57,218 bases of DNA, taken from contig MNJR01000115.1 in assembly GCA_001920415.1 (NCBI GenBank), positions 1-57,218 of the forward strand, given 5' to 3'. The DNA comes from Acidobacteria bacterium 13_1_20CM_3_53_8 (lineage in GTDB: Bacteria; Acidobacteriota; Blastocatellia; Pyrinomonadales; Pyrinomonadaceae). The position numbers and the translations under genes are program-made. Of the stretch, positions 1-7,131 are shown one piece after another. Positions within the stretch are counted from its first letter, which is position 1; the number at the start of each line of letters is the position of its first letter. The notes beneath the pieces were generated by a model. It did no database searches. It was not told where the DNA came from and saw only the letters and a list, made by a program, of their open reading frames with translations.

Positions 1-1401
1 CAGGAGGAGATAGCGCGCGCTCTCATCACTCACCAGCGCGTCTTCGTGAAAGCCTCGCACTCAGTCGGTAAGACTTTCCTCGCTGGCAGTCTGGTCAACT
101 GGCACTTCGATTGTTTCAACCCCTCTATTACAAAGACGACCGCGCCGAGCGACCGCCAGGTCAAAGACCTAACTTGGAAGGAAGTGCGCCTCCAGCGTAA
201 GGGACGCAACATGCTCCCGAAAGCTCCGCGCATTGAGAGTTACTTCGCCGACGGCGAGGTTAATCCGGGGCACTTCGGTGCCGGCTATACGGCGAAGGAC
301 GCGAACTCGTTTCAGGGCGACCATGAAGAGGCTCTACTTTTGATCTTCGAAGAGGGCTGCGGTATCGGCGAGCAATTCTGGACAGCAGGCGAGGGCATGC
401 TAACGAGCGGCCCGCTAAACCGCTGGCTCGCCATCATGAACCCGACGGACACAGCGTCACATGCCTACCAAGAGGAACTCACGGGCGAGTGGCATGTAAT
501 CACTATCTCGGCGCTGGAGCACCCGAACGTTCTCGCCGAATTGCGGGGAGAGCCGCGCCCCTTCCCGAAGGCGATCTCTGTTCCCTGGATCGAGGCGAAG
601 CTAAAGAAATGGTGCAAGCCGATTGAGCCTAGCGCCGTCAAGCCAACCGACATTTGCTGGCCTCCGCTGGATTTCTGCAAAGAGCGCGGCATCGAGCCTC
701 AGTGGTATAGACCCGGCCCTCTGTTCGAGAGCCGCGTGCTGGGCCGCTGGCCTTCTCAGGCAACGGTCGCAGTATGGAGCGAGGCGCTATGGCTTTCGGC
801 GCTCACTCGGAAATTGCAGTTGCAACTGGATGCCCAGCACCAGCCGCCTGAGATCGGCTGCGACGTCGCGCGCTTTGGTGACGATAAGACTTCTATGCAT
901 GTGCGTCGCGGGGGCGTCTCATTTCACCACGAATCGCATAGCGGGCTTTCGACGACGGAAACAGCGGGGAGGCTCAAGCAGCTTTGCGACGAGTGGGGCC
1001 AGAAGACCGGCATTGAGGGGCGCAGAATCAGCGTGAAGGTTGACGACGACGGCGTTGGCGGTGGTGTTGTGGATCAGCGCGGGCAATATGACTTCGTCGG
1101 CATCGGCGCAGGCACGAGTGCGATTGATCCGGAGCACTACCCCAACCGCCGCAGCGAACTGTGGTTTATCACGGCGCAGCGCGCCGACGAAGGCCGCCTC
1201 GACCTCTCGCTCCTGGACGACGAATCAACGCGCGATCTGCGCATCCAGCTAATGGCACCGCGCCACAAACCCGACTCCGAAGGGCGCCGCGTTGTGGAGC
1301 CGAAGCTCAAAACAAAAGAGCGCATCAAGCGAAGCCCCGATGATGCGGACGCATTTAACCTTGCGTATGCCCCTGCGCCCTCAATAGGAGTCCACGTGTA
1401 A
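1..1401 (+). CDS. Phage terminase large subunit (5' end outside window)
   Basis: ATPase-nuclease that packages phage DNA into the prohead. The frame is open from the first base, so the start lies upstream. Counting codons from base 1, a Walker A (KASHSVGKT, about 17-25) follows a typical helical lead-in, and a Walker B-like LLIFEE sits near 113-118. The C-terminal RNase H-like nuclease shows its three acidic motifs: GCDVARFGDDKT near 286, KVDDDGVGGG near 346 and SPDDADAF near 445. This order is that of Terminase_6-type large subunits. The stop codon shares one base with the portal start, so the two are translationally coupled. A GTG at 46 is only an internal codon, because starting there would remove the lead-in to the Walker A. 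Confidence 0.93.
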   Translation, partial: QEEIARALITHQRVFVKASHSVGKTFLAGSLVNWHFDCFNPSITKTTAPSDRQVKDLTWKEVRLQRKGRNMLPKAPRIESYFADGEVNPGHFGAGYTAKDANSFQGDHEEALLLIFEEGCGIGEQFWTAGEGMLTSGPLNRWLAIMNPTDTASHAYQEELTGEWHVITISALEHPNVLAELRGEPRPFPKAISVPWIEAKLKKWCKPIEPSAVKPTDICWPPLDFCKERGIEPQWYRPGPLFESRVLGRWPSQATVAVWSEALWLSALTRKLQLQLDAQHQPPEIGCDVARFGDDKTSMHVRRGGVSFHHESHSGLSTTETAGRLKQLCDEWGQKTGIEGRRISVKVDDDGVGGGVVDQRGQYDFVGIGAGTSAIDPEHYPNRRSELWFITAQRADEGRLDLSLLDDESTRDLRIQLMAPRHKPDSEGRRVVEPKLKTKERIKRSPDDADAFNLAYAPAPSIGVHV

Positions 1402-3626
1402 TGAACGTTCTGCGACGCTTTCAACTATCAATGCATTTCTTCAAAGACCTCGCCCCGGTCAAAGCAGTGAAGAGCGCCTATAACAAGATTCCGGTGGGCC
1501 AATACGGGCGGCCCCAGTATCCGTCTGTTTCGGTCTTCAATCTAAACCGATTCTACAAGACGAACGAACTAGCATTCTCCTGCATACGTGCTATCGCTTA
1601 CGCAGCTATGGACCCGGAGCCAGTGGTCGAGCGCAAAACTGCAAACAAGTGGGGCACCGAAGAGGGGCATCCTCTGCGCTCACTTCTGATGTGGCCCAAC
1701 CCCTCGATGAGCGGCGCTGAATTCATGCAGACAATCCTCACGAGCGCTCAAATATCCGGCTGGTTTTATGCCGAGATAGTTCGTGACGGCCTTGGCCTTC
1801 CAGATCAACTGTGGCCGCTCGATCCTTCAAAGATTTTCCCGGTGCCCGGCGACGACGGCCAGGGAGGAGTGATCTCAGGTTACGAATTCCGCGACGGAAC
1901 GATTAAAGAGTTCATTCCGGCCAAAGACATGATCGCCTATCGCCTCCCTAATCCGGGTTCGCGCTTCGAAGCTCTTTCGCCTCTTATGGTCGCGCTCGGC
2001 ACAATTGACGCCGACGTAGCCATGACCGATTACATCCGCGCGTTCTTCGATGGCGGCGGTATGCCGCGCGGCGTCGTCAAGGTCAAGCGCTCGCTCAGTG
2101 ATGAGCAGATCACAAGCATTCAGCAACGCTGGCTCTTGAGATATGGGCGACGCGGTAAGATGAAAGAAGCTCCGGCGGTCTTGGACAACGAGACCGATTA
2201 CACGAAGATCGGGGCTTCTATGGATGAGTTGGAGAACGAGACGATTCGTGGCCAGCACGAGTCGCGCATCTGCGGAGCCTTCGGCGTGCCGCCCATCCTG
2301 GTTGGTGCCTACGTTGCGCTGGTGAACGTCAACCAGCGCGCCAGCGTCAGAGAATCCCAGCGCGACTTCTGGCAGAACACGATGTCGCCGACCTTCACGC
2401 AGCTTCGGCTATTTTTCACGACGAGGCTGCTGCCTGAGTTCGAGCCTGTAGCTCTCATCCGGGGCGAGCGCGTTCGCTGTGGCTGGAATATGGATCACGT
2501 CGCGGGCATGCAGGAGGATACTGACGCCGTGCATAAGCGCGCGCGCGATGATTTCAACGGAGGAGGGTTGAGTTGGAATGAATTTCGTGCAAAGATTGGC
2601 GAGAGTCCCGATCCTGACGGAAATTTCTTCCTGCTCCCTACGGGCTTCAAACCAATCACGCCCAAGATAGCCCTCGCCCAGGCTACCACTTTGGCAGCTA
2701 CGGATACGTCTACGTCTGCCGACGGCGGAGGCGATCCCGGTGCCGGAGGCGGCGCTGGCAATAGTGGTGACGGCAACCAAGGAGGGAAGTCTACCGCAAA
2801 CCCTAACCGTGCGCCGCAGGTGAAGAGCTTCGAATATGAAGGTCTAAGCCTCCGGCGCGAACCGACGGCGCTTGAAAAGAAGGCTGGCCTGCCGCAAATA
2901 GTCGCTGCAATGGATGAGGGCGAGGCGTCATTAGAGAAGACGCTGCTGCGCATCCGGGAGGCTATGATCAACACTTGCGTTGAAGACCTCCAGAAGTTAG
3001 ACCCTGGGGATTATCACACGCTTGCCATAACTATAAGCGGCGCTCAGACAAAACAGGTTCGCTCTTCGCTCTCAAACACTTTCGAGCGCGGGCGCGAATC
3101 CGTAACGCGCGAGCTACAAACACAGGCCGAGGGTAAAGCTATAATCCTCCGGCTATCATCCAAAGCAGCCAGCCCTGGCGCAGAGCGTCTGGACGAACTC
3201 GCTTTGTCAACACTCACCAAACTGGCTAACGACGTGCAGGCGCGCGCCGTAGGCCGGGCCTCCGAGCTAATCCTTCTAGGTCTCTCGCCGAAGGATGACG
3301 CCCAAGCTGCGAAGGTTAAACCCGCCTCTTTCTGGAAACAGCTAGAGACGGATTTAGAAGAAGGCTCGACGCAGTACGCAAAGCGTGCCGCGTCGGGTGC
3401 TACAAACGCAGCGCTAAACTTGGGCCGAACCCTGGAAGCCGAAGAACGCGCTGATGAAATTAAAGAGGTAGTGTATTCAGCGGTGCTAGACCAGAACACC
3501 TGCGGGCCATGCGAAGACGCCGATGGAGAGACGGGCGCGACCGATGATGATGTCACGAGCGTGCCCAATCCAATCTGCGAAGGCGGAAGCCAGTGCCGCT
3601 GCCTACACATTCACGTTCTAGCCTGA
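1401..3626 (+). CDS. Portal protein fused to MuF-like minor head domain
   Basis: Forms the dodecameric portal at the capsid vertex, through which DNA enters and leaves. Residues about 1-430 are an HK97-type portal (NPSMSGAEFMQTILTSAQIS, then GWFYAEIVRDGLGLPDQLWP). A Gly/Ser/Asn-rich linker follows near 435-475. Residues about 480-741 resemble the Mu gpF (MuF) minor head protein, ending in the Cys cluster TCGPCEDADGE plus CEGGSQCRCLHI. In most phages portal and MuF are separate adjacent genes; here they are one 741-residue polypeptide. ATG overlaps the terminase stop by one base. The downstream protease and capsid genes support a head-morphogenesis role. Confidence 0.9.
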   Translation: MNVLRRFQLSMHFFKDLAPVKAVKSAYNKIPVGQYGRPQYPSVSVFNLNRFYKTNELAFSCIRAIAYAAMDPEPVVERKTANKWGTEEGHPLRSLLMWPNPSMSGAEFMQTILTSAQISGWFYAEIVRDGLGLPDQLWPLDPSKIFPVPGDDGQGGVISGYEFRDGTIKEFIPAKDMIAYRLPNPGSRFEALSPLMVALGTIDADVAMTDYIRAFFDGGGMPRGVVKVKRSLSDEQITSIQQRWLLRYGRRGKMKEAPAVLDNETDYTKIGASMDELENETIRGQHESRICGAFGVPPILVGAYVALVNVNQRASVRESQRDFWQNTMSPTFTQLRLFFTTRLLPEFEPVALIRGERVRCGWNMDHVAGMQEDTDAVHKRARDDFNGGGLSWNEFRAKIGESPDPDGNFFLLPTGFKPITPKIALAQATTLAATDTSTSADGGGDPGAGGGAGNSGDGNQGGKSTANPNRAPQVKSFEYEGLSLRREPTALEKKAGLPQIVAAMDEGEASLEKTLLRIREAMINTCVEDLQKLDPGDYHTLAITISGAQTKQVRSSLSNTFERGRESVTRELQTQAEGKAIILRLSSKAASPGAERLDELALSTLTKLANDVQARAVGRASELILLGLSPKDDAQAAKVKPASFWKQLETDLEEGSTQYAKRAASGATNAALNLGRTLEAEERADEIKEVVYSAVLDQNTCGPCEDADGETGATDDDVTSVPNPICEGGSQCRCLHIHVLA

Positions 3627-3639
3627 GAAGGAAAATCAA

Positions 3640-3954
3640 TTGAGCTTAATTCTTTTGCCATCCCCCACAGCAGACCAAGCGGTCTTGAATGAAGTCATAC
3701 GGCGCAGAGGAAACGCCGTGGAACTAATGTGCGGCTGCTGCCGCTTGCCTTTCTCCGAAGTGCTCAATGGGCGTCACCATACGGCCACGAATCTCTTTCA
3801 GCCAGAGGGCCTCAATATCTATTCGCGCCACTATGGGAGGACCCACGCGAATAAAATTAAGATGGAAGGCGTTGACCTGATAGTGACAGATCGGAGAGAG
3901 TTTGTTATAGTGCCTTCTGCCGATGTTATCGAGCGGCTGAAAGAAGCTGCCTGA
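3640..3954 (+). CDS. Small Cys-containing phage protein, unknown function
   Basis: A 104-residue protein with a TTG start preceded by AAGGAAAA at a workable distance. I do not recognise the family. It carries a compact Cys cluster (MCGCCRLPF, about residues 29-37) and HH/H residues nearby, which could bind a metal, although only one cluster is visible. It lies between the portal-MuF gene and a double terminator, and is probably the last gene of the packaging transcript. Confidence 0.6.
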   Translation: MSLILLPSPTADQAVLNEVIRRRGNAVELMCGCCRLPFSEVLNGRHHTATNLFQPEGLNIYSRHYGRTHANKIKMEGVDLIVTDRREFVIVPSADVIERLKEAA

Positions 3955-3983
3955 AGCGCGTCGGTTGTTCTGGAAATTTTAGT

Positions 3984-3996
3984 GCGACAAGTTCGC
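3984..3996 (+). promoter_or_regulatory. YRAGT hairpin, copy A1
   Basis: Stem GCGA/TCGC closes the loop CAAGT. Its 3' arm runs into the 5' arm of the following terminator, so the two structures compete. The 17-base string GTGCGACAAGTTCGCCC around it recurs exactly on the minus strand near 18,426. Confidence 0.6.
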
Positions 3997-4042
3997 CCGC
4001 GAGTCTTGAGCCAAGTGCTCGGAATCGCGGGCGTTCTCTTTT
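3994..4042 (+). terminator. Terminator after packaging genes (first of two)
   Basis: Stem CGCCCGCGA / TCGCGGGCG followed by TTCTCTTTT. The loop holds another small hairpin (4008-4020). The T tract is imperfect, so it may be leaky. Confidence 0.6.
4008..4020 (+). promoter_or_regulatory. YRAGT hairpin, copy A2
   Basis: Stem GAGC/GCTC around loop CAAGT, inside the loop of the surrounding terminator. The stem differs from the GCGC/GCGC type but keeps pairing, which is a compensatory change. Confidence 0.5.
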
Positions 4043-4143
4043 GAAAAGTCAGGCTCAGGTCGCGCATGCCTAATGTGCCGCGATGAAAGGTGGCAACAAC
4101 TCTTCGGCTGCCGCCTGAGCCTGATTGAAAATTTTGTTGCTCA

Positions 4144-4156
4144 GTGCCAAGTGCGC
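4144..4156 (+). promoter_or_regulatory. YRAGT hairpin, copy B
   Basis: GTGC/GCGC stem (one G-U pair) around CAAGT. Its 3' arm GCGC is also the first four bases of the terminator stem that follows, so the two folds are mutually exclusive. Confidence 0.6.
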
Positions 4157-4195
4157 CCCGTTGGGTTCGGTTGAAATCCAACGGGGCGCTTTTTT
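4153..4195 (+). terminator. Rho-independent terminator before protease gene
   Basis: A perfect 12-bp stem, GCGCCCCGTTGG / CCAACGGGGCGC, is followed by six T. Together with the weaker hairpin at 3994 it separates the packaging genes from the capsid genes, which lie in the same direction. The late transcript must read through it or restart after it. The rest of the 287-base gap shows no gene. Confidence 0.88.
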
Positions 4196-4241
4196 GTGTC
4201 CACAGGGCGCTTCTGATTGAAAGGAAAAGCGGGCGTTCTCT

Positions 4242-5051
4242 ATGCGCGAGTTCAAATCAACTCTACCAGGCAGTGTAAAAGGTATTGATGGCAGAATTGT
4301 CACAGGCATCTGCGCCGTCTTCGGAAACGTTGATTACGTGCGCGACCGCATCAAGACAGGTGCCTTCAAGAAGACCATCAAAGAAGCTGGCCGCATGGCC
4401 AAGCACCTCTGGAACCATTCCGGCTTTGAGCCTCCCATCGCCGTCATTCGCACTCTCCAGGAAGTAGGCCGCGACGGCCTGCCCGATGAAGTTCTGAAAT
4501 ATGCGCCCGATGCCATGGGCGGCCTTGAAGTCGCGCGCGAGTACCTGAACACGCCGCGCGCCGACGAGGTCTTAGAGGGCATCTCTAAGGGCGCGATCAA
4601 TCAAATGTCATTCGGCTATGACACCGTGAAGATCGCATACACGGAGGAGGGCGAAGGAGTCCCTCCCGTTCGTGAACTGCTAGAGCTAAAGCTTTACGAC
4701 ACGTCGGACGTGAACTGGGGCTGCAACGATGCGACCGTAGGTTCCAAGACGTCACTCCAGGGCCAGCCGCTCGAAGCCGTATTGCAGCAGCTTGCTCTCC
4801 ACGTACAGGCAACCAAAGCAGACCAGCGACGGTTGCCGAATCCGCAAACCATTCACGCGCTGGTCAAAGCCGCACTCGACTTCGGTTGGGACGGCATCAT
4901 CCCCAGCGCATTCCAACCCTCGACCGATACCGAGACGAGCCGAGCCGAAGAAGAGCAGGGCGCTGCCGACGAGCAGAAGTCTGACGATCCTTCACTCACT
5001 GAGATAGGCGCACGGTTGCAGGAACTCAACCTCTTTCAACTGTCACTTTAA
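4242..5051 (+). CDS. HK97-type prohead maturation protease
   Basis: Serine protease that cleaves the scaffold part from the capsid protein after prohead assembly. The herpesvirus-protease-like fold shows its catalytic pair: His in KHLWNHS (H55 or H59) and Ser in QMSFGYD (S123). The C-terminal 90 residues are polar and poorly conserved, as usual in this family. Length (269 aa) is normal. It ends 14 bases before the capsid gene, the standard order. The ribosome site is weak (AAGGAAAA, about 16 bases upstream). Residues 1-40 contain the usual motif for a start at the ATG in MREFKST. Confidence 0.93.
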   Translation: MREFKSTLPGSVKGIDGRIVTGICAVFGNVDYVRDRIKTGAFKKTIKEAGRMAKHLWNHSGFEPPIAVIRTLQEVGRDGLPDEVLKYAPDAMGGLEVAREYLNTPRADEVLEGISKGAINQMSFGYDTVKIAYTEEGEGVPPVRELLELKLYDTSDVNWGCNDATVGSKTSLQGQPLEAVLQQLALHVQATKADQRRLPNPQTIHALVKAALDFGWDGIIPSAFQPSTDTETSRAEEEQGAADEQKSDDPSLTEIGARLQELNLFQLSL

Positions 5052-5065
5052 GGAGTAAGGAATCT

Positions 5066-6226
5066 ATGGCAGACACTTTACTGCAAGCAAAGAAAACTGA
5101 ATTAAAAACCATGCTCGCGCGCGCCAATACATTGCGCGCTGAATTCGAGCAGAAGCACGCGAAGAACGAACAGTTCGACGCAACGGAACTGAACAACTTG
5201 ATTGACTCTGGCACTGCGCTTCGTGAGGAGATCACCAAGATAGAGGCGCTTGATCAACTCGGCGAATTCGTTGACGGCAAATCCGCAGAGCGTGAGGAGA
5301 GTGCGCGCCGCCGCTCAGAAAGCCAAGCGAAGTCCAAGTCATGGGGCCAGATTTTCACAGGCTCAGATGAATATAAGGGCCGCGACGTAGAAGGCAAGAC
5401 GAAGCCCGTTAACGTAAAAGCCAATCCTATGCTCGGATCGGTTGACGCGCAGGGCGGCTATCTCGTCTTCTCGCAGCGCGAAACGCAGGTGCGTGACCAG
5501 GCCCCGCTGCCCGACCGCACTCTCCTGCAAATCCTCAATACCAGCCCGACGACCAGTGACGCCATCGAGTACATCATACTCAATAGCTTCACAAACAACG
5601 CCGCGCCGGTGCACTACGTGCTGGCTTCGCGCCGCATCCTTGACGATGCACCGCGCGTACAGAATCTGGTTGACGTCAAGCTGGCAGGCGGCCTTGAACT
5701 CAAGGTCGAGAGTGAATGTCTCAACGGTGACGGCACTGGCGAGCATTTCCTCGGCATTCTCAACACGCCGAATATACAGAGCCGCATTATGGACGGCGTT
5801 GCCGGCCAGGTGATGACGGGACGCAATCAAGCGGTGGCCGATACGGTCGCCGACACGCTGCGCCGCTCCATCACGGACATCCGTCTCGCTTTCTACAAAG
5901 CCAACGCGATTGTCCTGAATCCTTCGGACGCTGAAGACTTGGAGTTGCAGAAGGACCAGAACAAAAACTACATGAACATCTACGATCCGATTGCCCAGCG
6001 CATCTGGCGTGTTCCTGTAGTCGAGTCTGTGACGATTGCCGCGAAGACGGCCTGCACGGGCGACTTCATCATGGGCGCAACCCTGTGGGATCGCATGCAG
6101 ACGGACATTCGCACGGGCGAGCCGAACGACCTTTTCCTGCGCAAAGCGCTGGCGATCCTCGCCAACGTGCGCGCGGCTTTCGCGGTCACAGACCCGGCGG
6201 CTTTCGAGAAGATTCTGCTCAAGTAA
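5066..6226 (+). CDS. HK97-type major capsid protein with scaffold domain
   Basis: Main shell protein. Residues about 1-105 form the charged coiled-coil delta (scaffold) segment, rich in Glu/Lys/Ala, that the upstream protease should remove. The mature part begins near NVKANPMLGSVDAQGG. Typical capsid landmarks follow: the E-loop region around LPDRTLLQILNTSP, the P-domain, and a C-terminal FRKALAI-like strand (DLFLRKALAILANVRAAFAV). Strong ribosome site TAAGGAG before ATG. 386 residues is within the family range. Confidence 0.93.
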   Translation: MADTLLQAKKTELKTMLARANTLRAEFEQKHAKNEQFDATELNNLIDSGTALREEITKIEALDQLGEFVDGKSAEREESARRRSESQAKSKSWGQIFTGSDEYKGRDVEGKTKPVNVKANPMLGSVDAQGGYLVFSQRETQVRDQAPLPDRTLLQILNTSPTTSDAIEYIILNSFTNNAAPVHYVLASRRILDDAPRVQNLVDVKLAGGLELKVESECLNGDGTGEHFLGILNTPNIQSRIMDGVAGQVMTGRNQAVADTVADTLRRSITDIRLAFYKANAIVLNPSDAEDLELQKDQNKNYMNIYDPIAQRIWRVPVVESVTIAAKTACTGDFIMGATLWDRMQTDIRTGEPNDLFLRKALAILANVRAAFAVTDPAAFEKILLK

Positions 6227-6231
6227 TTCGT

Positions 6232-6323
6232 ACTGGCCCAACCGAAGGGGGCACAAGTCTCAGACTTGATTTCGGTGGGCCACTAAGCCTGGGGCCGGGG
6301 CAATGCGGGAAGCTGCGCCGGCC
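6232..6323 (+). other. Structured leader after capsid gene
   Basis: The space between the capsid and the next gene can fold into two hairpins. GGCCCAACCGAA pairs with TTCGGTGGGCC (one bulge), with an inner AAGTC-TCA-GACTT. Then GGCCGG (6293) pairs with CCGGCC (6318), followed by TAATTTTCT. The second could be a weak terminator that lowers expression after the abundant capsid message. This is inferred from pairing only. Confidence 0.4.
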
Positions 6324-6347
6324 TCCGGGCTAATTTTCTAGAGGAGT

Positions 6348-6587
6348 ATGTCAATGAAGTATTTCGTTCCTGAAAAAGATGTGATCGGTAAAAAGGATGA
6401 TGGGCGCGCGTTCATCGTCGCGCACGGCGGCGTTCCGATCCCTTACGTGCAGGCCGAGCGCCTAGGGATAATCCCTGAAAAAGTTGAAGAGGGACAGGTC
6501 AAAGAAATTGAAGCAAGTGGTGAAGCCGAAGGGCCGGGCATCCGTGCGGCGCGTCCGCCGCGCGCGAAGAGAGTGCCTCAACAGTAA
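6348..6587 (+). CDS. Small head-region phage protein, unknown
   Basis: A 79-residue protein with a good GAGGAG site before ATG-TCA-ATG (a second possible start lies two codons in). The N-terminal half looks folded (KYFVPEKDVIGKKDDGRAFI). The C-terminal third is Glu/Lys then Arg/Pro-rich. Its stop overlaps the next ATG. Between capsid and fibre genes, a small capsid decoration or connector role is possible. I do not recognise a family. Confidence 0.6.
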   Translation: MSMKYFVPEKDVIGKKDDGRAFIVAHGGVPIPYVQAERLGIIPEKVEEGQVKEIEASGEAEGPGIRAARPPRAKRVPQQ

Positions 6588-7129
6588 TGGCGCAGGAGAC
6601 GTTACAGGTAGCTTCGATTTCAACTCCCGACTCGTGGACGCTGGGTGCGGGTGCGTCAAAAGTCGTGGCTGTGAATACGCCCGACGACGACGATACAAGC
6701 TACATAAATTCGGGCGCGACTTCGGGAACGACCGAGCAGTTCAACGTAACGGATTCCTCGGCTATCGGCGCGAGCGCCACGATTAACTTCGTTCGCATCG
6801 TGGCGCGCACCAAGAAGGGCGGCTCTCAGACTAGCACATACGTCGTCTCGGTCGTCCTCAGCGGCAACGCGACTGACGGAGCTTCGCAGACTTCCGGCAA
6901 CTCGTCTTACTCGACCACGCAGGACGACTTTGCCACTCGCCCGTCAGTGGGCGGCGCATGGACTCTGGCAGATGTAAACGCTCTTCAAATCAAAATCCGC
7001 AACACCCAGGCGCGTGACCTTAGATGTACTTCGTTCTATGTGATTGTTGATTACACGCCAGCTACGGGAATTGTCGCAGCGCAGCGAGGACCTATGCGCG
7101 GCCTCCTACGAGGGGTGCTTAGAGGTTAA
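6587..7129 (+). CDS. Phage structural protein, beta-rich (putative decoration)
   Basis: 180 residues, Ser/Thr/Gly/Asn-rich with alternating hydrophobics (FVRIVARTKKGGSQTSTYVV), which suggests a beta-sandwich. It ends in a basic Gly/Arg tail (RGPMRGLLRGVLRG). ATG overlaps the preceding stop and the next gene begins 3 bases after its stop, so it belongs to the head operon. A capsid decoration or fibre-base protein fits position and composition, but no signature motif proves it. Confidence 0.6.
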   Translation: MAQETLQVASISTPDSWTLGAGASKVVAVNTPDDDDTSYINSGATSGTTEQFNVTDSSAIGASATINFVRIVARTKKGGSQTSTYVVSVVLSGNATDGASQTSGNSSYSTTQDDFATRPSVGGAWTLADVNALQIKIRNTQARDLRCTSFYVIVDYTPATGIVAAQRGPMRGLLRGVLRG

Positions 7130-7131
7130 AG

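Noticed and set aside
181-193. Extra YRAGT-like string in the terminase gene (GAAGTGCGCC)
   Set aside because: The flanks do not form the 4-bp stem and it is inside a coding region; it is chance similarity. The same holds for strings near 5,298 and 14,335.
5363-6256. Long open frame on the minus strand across the capsid gene
   Set aside because: It mirrors the codon pattern of the capsid gene, has no family resemblance and no ribosome site.
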